64,000 bases of DNA from JAWPMT01 sp965601475 (GTDB lineage Bacteria > Bacteroidota > Bacteroidia > Cytophagales > Cyclobacteriaceae), in the NCBI GenBank assembly GCA_965601475.1, contig OZ271832.1, positions 2,790,001 to 2,854,000 of the forward strand, written 5' to 3'. Positions 18,126-26,273 of the stretch are shown here, piece by piece; the first letter of the stretch is position 1; each line of letters begins with the position of its first letter. The notes beneath the pieces were generated by a model, which was not told the DNA's origin, made no database searches, and was given only the letters and a program-made list of their open reading frames with translations. The translations under genes were made by a program, and so were the position numbers.

Positions 18126-19493
18126 ATGACGGCAAAAGAATTTCAGCAAGCCCATAAGGAAAAATTTCTTGAGGAATTGCTAGACCTCCTTCGTATTCCA
18201 TCGGTAAGTGCTGACCCAAAATTCGAAAAGGATGTAATGGCCACGGCACAGTTTCTCGTCGACCGATTTAGTGAGGCTGGAGTTGATACTGTAGAGCTAT
18301 GTCCCACTGCAGGCTACCCTATTGTGTACGCTGAAAAACGAGTTAGCGAGGACCTTCCGACCGTCTTGGTTTATGGCCATTATGATGTACAACCTGCTGA
18401 CCCCTACGAACTTTGGGATTCACCTCCGTTTGAGCCAGTCATAAAAGATGAACGGATTTACGCGAGGGGAGCCTGCGATGACAAGGGTCAGATGTATATG
18501 CACGTCAAGGCTTTTGAGTCCCTGGTGAAAACTGACAGCTTGCCATGCAATGTGAAGTTCATGATTGAAGGTGAGGAAGAAGTAGGCTCCGAGAACCTGG
18601 CAGTCTTTGTTGAAGAGAATAAGGAAAAACTTGCTGCCGATGTAATTCTGATTTCTGATACTTCTATCATAAGTAATGATACTCCATCCATAACTGTGGG
18701 CCTTCGAGGGTTGAGCTATATCGAAGTGGAAGTAGTAGGACCCAATCGAGACCTACATTCAGGCACATACGGTGGAGCGGTGGCCAATCCTATCAATGTC
18801 CTTTCGTCTCTAATCGCAAAATTGAAAGATGAAAAGGGAAGAATTACCATTCCTGGGTTTTACGACGATGTACAGGAGGTGATCCCCGAAGAGAGGGCTT
18901 CTATGGCAAAAGCACCTTTCGACCTGGAGGCTTACAAATCCAGTCTGGATGTTGCGGAAGTGGATGGAGAAGCGGGGTTTTCCACCATAGAACGTATTGG
19001 CATACGTCCAACAATGGATGTGAATGGTATTTGGGGTGGCTACACCGGCGAAGGTGCCAAGACGGTTTTACCGTCAAAGGCCTATGCCAAAATCTCTTCG
19101 CGGCTGGTGCCAAATCAAGATAGCGAAAAGATCACCCGGATGCTGATTGATTACTTCGAGCAAAATGCCCCGGCCAGTGTGAAGGTGACTGTGACACCAC
19201 AACACGGAGGCGAGGCGGCCGTGACGTCCACAACATCTCCCGGTTATCAGGCAGCAAGCCTTGCTTTTGAAGAGGCTTGGGGCAAAAAACCTATCCCGAC
19301 CAGAGAGGGAGGCAGCATACCTATTGTAGCGCTGTTCAAGGAAGTGCTGGGTCTGGATTCGGTCCTCATGGGTTTTGGCTTGGATTCAGATGCCATTCAC
19401 TCCCCGAATGAGAGCTATGGACTGTTCAATTTCTTCAAAGGGACTGAAACGATCTCCCTTTTTTATAAGCACTTTGCATCATTGCAGGGTTAA
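18126..19493 (+). CDS. M20 family metallopeptidase (dipeptidase-like)
   Basis: A 455-residue M20 peptidase of the CNDP/ArgE-like type that hydrolyses short peptides or N-acyl amino acids with two zinc ions. Metal-site motifs are in order: YGHYDVQPADPYELWD (first His/Asp), GACDDKGQ (bridging Asp), EGEEEVGS (catalytic and metal Glu), LISDTS, the dimerisation-domain His in HSGTYGGAVANP, and the final His in DAIHSPNES. No signal peptide is seen, so it should be cytoplasmic. It starts 24 bases after the large exported protein gene and ends 55 bases before the DsbD gene. Substrate cannot be predicted. Confidence 0.92.
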   Translation: MTAKEFQQAHKEKFLEELLDLLRIPSVSADPKFEKDVMATAQFLVDRFSEAGVDTVELCPTAGYPIVYAEKRVSEDLPTVLVYGHYDVQPADPYELWDSPPFEPVIKDERIYARGACDDKGQMYMHVKAFESLVKTDSLPCNVKFMIEGEEEVGSENLAVFVEENKEKLAADVILISDTSIISNDTPSITVGLRGLSYIEVEVVGPNRDLHSGTYGGAVANPINVLSSLIAKLKDEKGRITIPGFYDDVQEVIPEERASMAKAPFDLEAYKSSLDVAEVDGEAGFSTIERIGIRPTMDVNGIWGGYTGEGAKTVLPSKAYAKISSRLVPNQDSEKITRMLIDYFEQNAPASVKVTVTPQHGGEAAVTSTTSPGYQAASLAFEEAWGKKPIPTREGGSIPIVALFKEVLGLDSVLMGFGLDSDAIHSPNESYGLFNFFKGTETISLFYKHFASLQG

Positions 19494-19548
19494 GTGCGTT
19501 GAACTTTCCTGATTCAAACTTTGTAGGAGCCTAAGTCGAGTTGTAGTG

Positions 19549-21555
19549 ATGAAGTACAAGATTAATCTTTTCCTGATGGTGTCCCTGCCTATATTGTGTT
19601 GGGGTCAAATACTCACTCCGGCGAAATGGAGCCAACAGATTTCAGAATCAAATCCCAACGCAGGGGATGAGATAGAACTGACCTTTTCTGCTCAGATCGA
19701 CAAAGACTGGTACTTATATTCCTCGGATTTTGACCCGGACCTGGGGCCAATGGTCACTGAGTTTGAGTTTGACGAGCATCCAAGTTACCAGGTGCTGGGA
19801 GGAATCAGACCCATCAACCCAAAGAAGAAATATGATTCGCTTTGGGAGGGAGAGTACACTTATTTCAAAGGGAAAGGTCAGTTTGTTCAGGCCGTCCGAA
19901 TAACAGACCCCGATTTCAAGATCACAGGTCGGTACATCTATCAGGTTTGTTCCGATGTGGACGGAAAATGCATACCATTTGAGGAAGAGTTCGTTTTTCA
20001 GGCAGCTTCTGCGACAAGTGGTCAAGTCGATGATACGAAGCAAGGTTCCATTTTAAAGCGTAGGGATTCGACAGACCCCTATGCCCTCTGGTCATTTATG
20101 GTCGTCGCGTTTCTTGCAGGTCTTGCTGCGTTGCTTACGCCCTGTGTATTTCCTATGATCCCAATGACCGTGACCTACTTCACGGGAAAGGGGAGCGGCA
20201 AAAAGAAAGGAGGCCTTAAGAACAGTCTGATGTATGGTTTTTCAATCATCCTCATCTACACGATCATAGGAGCGTTGGTAGCACCGTTCATGGGTCCCGA
20301 GACAGCCAACGACCTGGCTACAGGCTGGGTGCCCAATGTCATATTCTTCACGGTATTTGTGGTGTTCGCCCTGTCATTTTTCGGGCTTTTTGAAATCACA
20401 TTGCCCCATGGCTTCGTCAACAAGGTAGATCGCCTTGGAGATAAGGGAGGATTGATCGGTGTCTTCTTTATGGCCCTCACCCTCGTCTTGGTGTCTTTTT
20501 CCTGCACCGGTCCTTTGGTAGGCAGTATCCTTGTGGAATCGGCAGGCGGACTAATCTTAAAACCTATTTTGGGCATGGTGGCTTTCTCGGCAGCCTTTGC
20601 CATACCTTTTACGCTGTTTGCCTTATTTCCTGGCTGGCTCAATTCCCTTCCGAGTTCCGGAGGATGGTTGAATTCTGTTAAAGTGGTTTTGGGTTTCCTG
20701 GAATTGGCCCTGGCATTCAAGTTCCTGAGTGTGGCTGATCAGGCCTATCACTGGGGAATACTCGATCGAGAGGTTTACCTGGCCATATGGATTGTCATAT
20801 TTGCTTTACTCGGCTTCTACTTCCTAGGTAAAATCAAGCTTCCGGGAGATGATGACCTGAAAGTTATTCCTGTTCCGAGATTGATCATGGGCATAGCCAC
20901 TTTCTCTTTTGTTATTTACTTGATTCCGGGTATGTGGGGTGCTCCTTTGAATGCTCTGGCCGGCTACTTACCGCCTCTTACCACGCATGACTTCAACCTG
21001 GTCCAGATCAACAGGGACACACAGTCCAATACCTTCCTTGTGGAGGAGTCAAATATCTGCGAACCTCCCAAGTACGCGGATTTCCTACATTTACCTCATG
21101 GCCTCGAAGGCTATTTTGACCTAGACCAGGCCATATCCTGTGCAAGAGAGCAGGGCAAACCCATTTTCGTGGATTTTACCGGGCACGGCTGTGTCAACTG
21201 CCGAGAAATGGAGCAGCGTGTGTGGTCAGACCCTCAGGTAATGTCCAGATTGCAAAGTGATTTTGTATTATTGGCACTTTATGTAGATGACAAGACCAAA
21301 CTCCCCGAAGATCAATGGGTAAAGTCTACCTATGACGATAAATGGAAAAAAACCATTGGGAAGATAAACGCGGACTATCAAATCACGAAGTTCAACAACA
21401 ATGCCCAACCTTTCTATATCGTGCTTGATTCACAAGGGGAGCTCATTGCCGGACCCAAAGCCTACGATCTTTCTGTTTCCAATTTTGTGGCCTTTCTTGA
21501 AGAAGGGAAATCACAATTTCAGTCAAACGAATTGATTACCGGATTGAATCTATGA
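19549..21555 (+). CDS. dsbD: DsbD-type thiol:disulfide interchange protein
   Basis: A 668-residue protein that carries reducing power across the inner membrane to periplasmic thiols. After a signal peptide (LFLMVSLPILCWGQ) comes an N-terminal DsbD-like domain (to about residue 165). The central CcdA-like membrane domain has eight or so segments and the conserved cysteine pair in LLTPCVFPMIPM and SFSCTGPLVG. The C-terminal thioredoxin domain carries the CVNC motif in DFTGHGCVNCREM. ATG 19549 is preferred over GTG 19546. The stop overlaps the M23 gene by 4 bases (ATGA). Confidence 0.93.
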   Translation: MKYKINLFLMVSLPILCWGQILTPAKWSQQISESNPNAGDEIELTFSAQIDKDWYLYSSDFDPDLGPMVTEFEFDEHPSYQVLGGIRPINPKKKYDSLWEGEYTYFKGKGQFVQAVRITDPDFKITGRYIYQVCSDVDGKCIPFEEEFVFQAASATSGQVDDTKQGSILKRRDSTDPYALWSFMVVAFLAGLAALLTPCVFPMIPMTVTYFTGKGSGKKKGGLKNSLMYGFSIILIYTIIGALVAPFMGPETANDLATGWVPNVIFFTVFVVFALSFFGLFEITLPHGFVNKVDRLGDKGGLIGVFFMALTLVLVSFSCTGPLVGSILVESAGGLILKPILGMVAFSAAFAIPFTLFALFPGWLNSLPSSGGWLNSVKVVLGFLELALAFKFLSVADQAYHWGILDREVYLAIWIVIFALLGFYFLGKIKLPGDDDLKVIPVPRLIMGIATFSFVIYLIPGMWGAPLNALAGYLPPLTTHDFNLVQINRDTQSNTFLVEESNICEPPKYADFLHLPHGLEGYFDLDQAISCAREQGKPIFVDFTGHGCVNCREMEQRVWSDPQVMSRLQSDFVLLALYVDDKTKLPEDQWVKSTYDDKWKKTIGKINADYQITKFNNNAQPFYIVLDSQGELIAGPKAYDLSVSNFVAFLEEGKSQFQSNELITGLNL

Positions 21556-22826
21556 GCAAGATTTGTGTGTTTTGGTGCTGTCTGCTGCTGATAGCGGCTT
21601 CGTGTGATGTGGTGAGGAACCAGGATCATAAAAGAGCTATTCAGGAATATGCGAAGGATTCGGTTACCGTTATGGAACCCACTTTCTTACATGGGTTTCC
21701 GGTGGATTCTTTTGGAATAGTATCCAATGAAGTCCGATGGAATGAGAGCATTTCGGATATTCTGCAAGACTACAACATCCATCATTCGGTCATTTATCAA
21801 CTGGCTGCCAAGGCCAAAGGGGTATTCGATGTAAGGAAATTAAAGGCAGGTTATCCGTACACCATCATTCATGAACAGGATTCCCTGCGTACGGCAAGAC
21901 AGTTCTTCTTCGAGCCTGACCCGACTCAGGTTGTGGTTTTCAATATCGCGGATTCCGTCTATGTAGACAAGATTTTGAACCCTGTTACTACCAGGGAAAA
22001 AGAGATCATCACGGATATTCGCTCATCCGCTTACCAAGCCATCGTCGATGAAGGTGGCTCTCCATTACTGGTGAATAAGCTCGTAGACGTATTTGCCTGG
22101 CAGGTTGATTTCTTTCACCTTGACAAAAAGGACCGGATCAAAGTGATCTACGAAGAACGCTCCGTGGGCGATGAGGTTGTTGAAATCGGCAGAATCAAGG
22201 CGGCTTACTTTCGTCACTTAGGTAAGGATTATTACGCGTTCTATTATGATCAGGACGGCCAGAGCGACTATTTTGATGAAGACGGCAATAGCCTTAGGAA
22301 GACCTTTCTCAGGGCACCCTTGAACTACAACAGGATCAGTTCGAGATATTCTCCCCGGAGGTTTCACCCCGTCCTAAAGCGTTACAAGGCTCACTTAGGT
22401 ACCGACTATGCCGCGCCTACCGGGACCCCTATTCGGACTGTTGGTGATGGCGTGGTAATCGAAGCTACCTACGGCAAATACAATGGAAATTACGTTAAGA
22501 TCAGACATAACAGTAACTATACAACACAGTATTTACACATGTCTAAAATCGCCAGAGGAGTGCGACCGGGAGTGAAAGTATCGCAGGGTCAAACGATAGG
22601 GTACGTAGGTAGTACAGGGCTAGCCAGAGGCGCCCACCTTTGCTTTCGGTTTTGGAAAAATGGTCGCCAGGTGGATGCACTGAAAGTGGATTTGCCTCCG
22701 ACCGAACCCATATTGGCTTCGGAGCGGGTTAATTTTTTACACGATAAGAACGTGATGCACTACCGGCTGATGCAGTTGGGCACAGAAAGTGTGGGCTCTC
22801 CTTTTTCCCAAACGGCTACGCCTTGA
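21552..22826 (+). CDS. M23-family lipoprotein with altered HxH motif
   Basis: A 424-residue lipoprotein (lipobox LIAASCD near residue 19) with a C-terminal LytM/M23 domain, a family that cleaves peptidoglycan cross-links or activates amidases. The first metal motif HLGTDYAAPTGTPI is intact (His and Asp), and the middle His is in TQYLHMSKIARG. The final HxH motif, however, reads GAHLCFRFW, that is His-Leu-Cys. This may change zinc binding or leave a non-catalytic domain; I believe similar sequences occur in other Bacteroidota but cannot check. The N-terminal 230 residues resemble the OapA/LysM-like region that precedes M23 domains. Coupled to dsbD by a 4-base overlap. Confidence 0.85.
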   Translation: MSKICVFWCCLLLIAASCDVVRNQDHKRAIQEYAKDSVTVMEPTFLHGFPVDSFGIVSNEVRWNESISDILQDYNIHHSVIYQLAAKAKGVFDVRKLKAGYPYTIIHEQDSLRTARQFFFEPDPTQVVVFNIADSVYVDKILNPVTTREKEIITDIRSSAYQAIVDEGGSPLLVNKLVDVFAWQVDFFHLDKKDRIKVIYEERSVGDEVVEIGRIKAAYFRHLGKDYYAFYYDQDGQSDYFDEDGNSLRKTFLRAPLNYNRISSRYSPRRFHPVLKRYKAHLGTDYAAPTGTPIRTVGDGVVIEATYGKYNGNYVKIRHNSNYTTQYLHMSKIARGVRPGVKVSQGQTIGYVGSTGLARGAHLCFRFWKNGRQVDALKVDLPPTEPILASERVNFLHDKNVMHYRLMQLGTESVGSPFSQTATP

Positions 22827-22917
22827 ACCCATCGTAAGGTGAGAATTGAAGTCGATTAATTTTTGTTATTAGGCAATTTTCGCGTTCTTTAAGCCCTAAT
22901 CAAAGCTTTAACCGACT

Positions 22918-23619
22918 ATGCTCGCGCGATTGTTCCTGTTGGCCTCAGCTATGTTATTGGGGGTAGTGTCCCTATTTGCGCAAGAAGGCAACACCTTCGT
23001 TAAGATCACCGGGGAAATAATAAATCAAAAGGACAGTACGGCAGTCAATGCAGTGTTGCAATATGAGAAGCTTCCATATTATGACGATATTGGCCGCATT
23101 AGCACTGGATCAAGCGGATCCTTTGAGTCCTATTTGATCAAAGACCTGAAATACAATATTAGTATTACCAAAGATGGATTTGAACCATTCAGTCAGCAGA
23201 TTACCATCGAGGATGGTGATGGTGACGGGATGATGGAGTCCAATTTCTTCCTGGTGCCTCTCGAAGTGGAAGAGGAGGAAATCTTCACCTTAGAGAATCT
23301 CATTTTCAATAGTGGTAGCAGTGTCATTCAGCAGGCATCCTATGTAGGATTGGATGACTTTGCCGACTGGCTCGACGACAGACCAAGCTATGTAGTACAG
23401 TTGGAAGGCCACACGGATATTGCCGGTAATCCTGACGCCAATATGAGACTATCACTGGCCAGAGTGGAGGCTGTGAAAGACTACATTACCAAGAAGGGAA
23501 TTAAGAAAAACCGGATTTTGACAAAAGCGTTTGGGGGTACTCGGCCCCTGAGTACAGAAAGAACCCCTGAAGCGAAAAGGGCTAACAGAAGAGTAGAAGT
23601 AAGGGTCATTGGTAGGTGA
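22918..23619 (+). CDS. OmpA family protein (short)
   Basis: A 233-residue exported protein (signal peptide ending VVSLFAQ). Residues 25-110 form a carboxypeptidase-regulatory-like beta domain (KITGEIINQKDSTAVNAV). The C-terminal OmpA domain binds peptidoglycan and shows the diagnostic LEGHTDIAGNPDANMRLSLA and ANRRVEVRVIG blocks. It lacks a transmembrane barrel, so it is a periplasmic anchor. It is followed after 16 bases by a larger OmpA protein, likely in the same transcript. The 90 bases upstream are AT-rich, but no full promoter consensus could be aligned. Confidence 0.9.
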   Translation: MLARLFLLASAMLLGVVSLFAQEGNTFVKITGEIINQKDSTAVNAVLQYEKLPYYDDIGRISTGSSGSFESYLIKDLKYNISITKDGFEPFSQQITIEDGDGDGMMESNFFLVPLEVEEEEIFTLENLIFNSGSSVIQQASYVGLDDFADWLDDRPSYVVQLEGHTDIAGNPDANMRLSLARVEAVKDYITKKGIKKNRILTKAFGGTRPLSTERTPEAKRANRRVEVRVIGR

Positions 23620-23635
23620 TTTTAAAGAAATGGAA

Positions 23636-25699
23636 ATGAAAAAAGCGTTTTTACTTTCATTGTTTCTGTGTGCCTTTGCCCTGGTCAAAGCACAAGAGAC
23701 GGTTGTTTGGGCTGCGGAGGTCGTAGATGTATCTTCTGAGTTCGGCCCCTTGGAATATTCAGCCCTCCAGTCCTTGCACAAACCAAATGTTTTGCCTCGT
23801 GGGGGAGACGACCCCAATGCCTGGAGACCCAAGCGCCAGGACAAAGAGGAGTTTTTGATGGTGGCTTTCGATACGCCGATCAAAGCCAAACAAGTCGCCA
23901 TAGCAGAATCTGAAAATCCAGGAGCGATTACGGGGGTTTATGCCTATGATAAGGACTACAATGAATTTCCGCTATTCACCCTCTCTACGAAAGCGATTCC
24001 TATCGACTCCAGACTCTTGAATCTGTTCTTCGAAGAAACCGACTATGATATCTACGCTATACGTGTGGTGCTGGACGGCTCCACAGTTCCCGGCTACAAC
24101 AGCATCGATGCCATTGGCATATCCGCATCCAATATCCCAATCAATGTTCTCATTGAAATAGCTGGTGGCGTCAATACCGATCTCAAAGCCGATAAGCTGG
24201 GGGCAAATGTAAACAGCCAATACATTGAGCATAGCCCCATCATTTCTCCGGATGGCAAGCGACTTTATTTCAGTCGTAGGTATCACCCACAAAATACGGG
24301 TGGCGTTGATGATCAGGAAGATATTTGGGTCTCAGAACTTGACGAGGAGACCGGTGAGTGGAAACCAGCGAGAAACCTGGGGCCGCCTTTGAACACAAAG
24401 GGCCCGAATTTCATCAGCTCCATATCCAATATCAATGGCGAGGAAGTGTTGATTCTGGGGAATAAGTATGGGAAAAAGGGGAGGATGTACACCGGCTCTT
24501 CAATGGCTACAAGAAAAGGTGACGATTATTCTGATCCGGTATCACTGGATATCGAAAATGAATACAACTACTCTCCGAAAGCAGACTTTTTCCTGAGTCC
24601 GTCTGGGGAACAAATCATACTTTCCTCAGAACGAGATGATAGCTACGGAGGAAGAGACCTTTACATATCTTTTAGGAAATCCAAGCTGAACTGGACGGAA
24701 CCTGTGAATCTTGGTGGGGTGATCAACACCATCGCTGAAGAGGCGTCGCCATTCCTGGCCAAGGATGGAAAAACCTTGTATTTCTCTTCTGGAGGCCATT
24801 CCGGGTATGGGGGACTGGATATCTACGTTACGAGGAGGCTTGATAATTCGTGGCTGAAGTGGTCGACCCCTGAGAATCTGGGCTCCGGTATCAATACAGA
24901 TCTGGATGATGAGTATTTCAGTATTCCTTCCTCGGGAAAACATCTGTACTTCACTCGGGGTAAGGTTGATGACGACACGGATATCTTCAGGTTCAAAGTG
25001 GAGGACTTTTTTGTGGAGGCGGAGAGCCCGCTATTGGCATCGGTGGAGCACTTGGTTGAGGAAGATAAGCCCGTCATTATTACGATCTCAGGGAACGTCA
25101 CCAATGGTAAAACAGGAGAGATTATCGGCAATACGCCAGTAACAGTCGCACGACTGCCTGATGGTATCAAGGTGGGTGAGGTCAATGCGGATGCCAATGG
25201 GTTCTACTCAATCTCACTGAGGCCGGGCGCCAGATTTGGCTTCGGAGCCGAAAAAGAAGGGTTTCTGGCGCAGAACGAGAATATTGATCTGAATGATGCT
25301 ACGGAGTCAGACTCTATCACCATTGATTTGAAGCTCCTGCCCATTGAGGTGGGTCAGCCGCTTGTCTTGAAGAACATCTTCTTCGAGTTTGATAAGGATA
25401 TTCTCACCACTTCCTCTTATCCTGAACTCGAACGCGTACTAGGCTATATACAGGATGGCAGAATTCAAAAAATTGAAATTGCAGGGCATACGGACTCGAC
25501 GGGTCCGGATCAGTACAACCAGGGTCTCTCTGAAAGGAGAGCCAAGGCAGTATTCAACTACTTTGTCCAAAATGGCATAGATAAAAGCGCCATCACTTCC
25601 AATGGATATGGTGAATCTCAGCCTATTGCCGGTAATGACACCAAAGAAGGGCGACAGCAAAACAGGCGAGTGGAGTTTCGCGTCCTTGAAGCTAACTGA
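23636..25699 (+). CDS. PD40/OmpA envelope protein with PorE-like architecture
   Basis: A 687-residue exported protein (signal peptide FLLSLFLCAFALVKAQ); ATG 23636 is used, with 23630 also possible. Order of domains: an N-terminal beta-sandwich (about 25-190), PD40-type WD40-like propeller blades (about 200-460, for example ISPDGKRLYFSRR, LSPSGEQIILSS and LAKDGKTLYFSSGG), a carboxypeptidase-regulatory-like domain (about 490-580, ITISGNVTNGKTGEI) and a C-terminal OmpA domain (IAGHTDSTGPDQYNQ, QNRRVEFRV). This order resembles PorE of the type IX secretion system without its TPR part. A role in anchoring an outer membrane complex to peptidoglycan is inferred. Confidence 0.88.
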   Translation: MKKAFLLSLFLCAFALVKAQETVVWAAEVVDVSSEFGPLEYSALQSLHKPNVLPRGGDDPNAWRPKRQDKEEFLMVAFDTPIKAKQVAIAESENPGAITGVYAYDKDYNEFPLFTLSTKAIPIDSRLLNLFFEETDYDIYAIRVVLDGSTVPGYNSIDAIGISASNIPINVLIEIAGGVNTDLKADKLGANVNSQYIEHSPIISPDGKRLYFSRRYHPQNTGGVDDQEDIWVSELDEETGEWKPARNLGPPLNTKGPNFISSISNINGEEVLILGNKYGKKGRMYTGSSMATRKGDDYSDPVSLDIENEYNYSPKADFFLSPSGEQIILSSERDDSYGGRDLYISFRKSKLNWTEPVNLGGVINTIAEEASPFLAKDGKTLYFSSGGHSGYGGLDIYVTRRLDNSWLKWSTPENLGSGINTDLDDEYFSIPSSGKHLYFTRGKVDDDTDIFRFKVEDFFVEAESPLLASVEHLVEEDKPVIITISGNVTNGKTGEIIGNTPVTVARLPDGIKVGEVNADANGFYSISLRPGARFGFGAEKEGFLAQNENIDLNDATESDSITIDLKLLPIEVGQPLVLKNIFFEFDKDILTTSSYPELERVLGYIQDGRIQKIEIAGHTDSTGPDQYNQGLSERRAKAVFNYFVQNGIDKSAITSNGYGESQPIAGNDTKEGRQQNRRVEFRVLEAN

Positions 25700-25786
25700 T
25701 AAGCTAGGGTGTCCACTACGGAAATTAGACGCCCTACTTACTTTCAGTCAACAATGATTGAGGGTATTTTCGCCTAAAAGTTCAAG

Positions 25787-26182
25787 ATGCGAAACACTAT
25801 AGCCTATTTGCTCCTGCTGATAGCCGTTGCCTGTGGCACAGACAGGTCAGAATCAGATGCTACTGCCCTCTACGGAGATTGGAATGCCCAATGGGTCACA
25901 CTACCAGAGTCATTTCCGGGTGTAGAGGATGTAGAGTTTTCAATGAACGGAAAGATCTCTTTTGATGAGGATTCGGTCGCGATTTGGGCCTATGGCTATG
26001 AAGGTTGCATCTTCAGTGAAGATACCCTGCGCCATTCGCTCGAATGGAGACTATCCGGAGACAGCCTGCATTTTGTGAATGCCGATGACGTTTCAGGTAT
26101 GTCCTATCTCATCAAATCGCGTAGTGATACAAAGATTGACTTGGTCCTGATGGGGGACATTTTCTTAACCCTGGTGAAATAG
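25787..26182 (+). CDS. Small lipoprotein, lipocalin-like
   Basis: A 131-residue lipoprotein with lipobox LIAVACG near residue 16. The mature part begins with GDWNAQWVTLP and continues as alternating strands with several Trp and Asp residues, reminiscent of small lipocalin-like domain proteins of Bacteroidota. I do not recognise a specific family. Upstream, TTTC at 25742-25745 and TATTTTCG at 25765-25772 are 19 bases apart, each one mismatch from consensus, and could be its promoter. It stands between the OmpA gene and the AsmA-like gene. Confidence 0.65.
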   Translation: MRNTIAYLLLLIAVACGTDRSESDATALYGDWNAQWVTLPESFPGVEDVEFSMNGKISFDEDSVAIWAYGYEGCIFSEDTLRHSLEWRLSGDSLHFVNADDVSGMSYLIKSRSDTKIDLVLMGDIFLTLVK

Positions 26183-26273
26183 GGCTTCTCAATTCAAGCC
26201 TATCCTTTTAGTCACCAATAGGTTTGATTAACTTGCTAATACTTCTTTTTCACCGTCATAATTTCCTAAGATC

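Noticed and set aside
26183..26210. Weak hairpin with T-rich tail after the small lipoprotein
   Set aside because: The stem GGCTT/AAGCC is only 5 bp with an 8-base loop, too weak to call a terminator.
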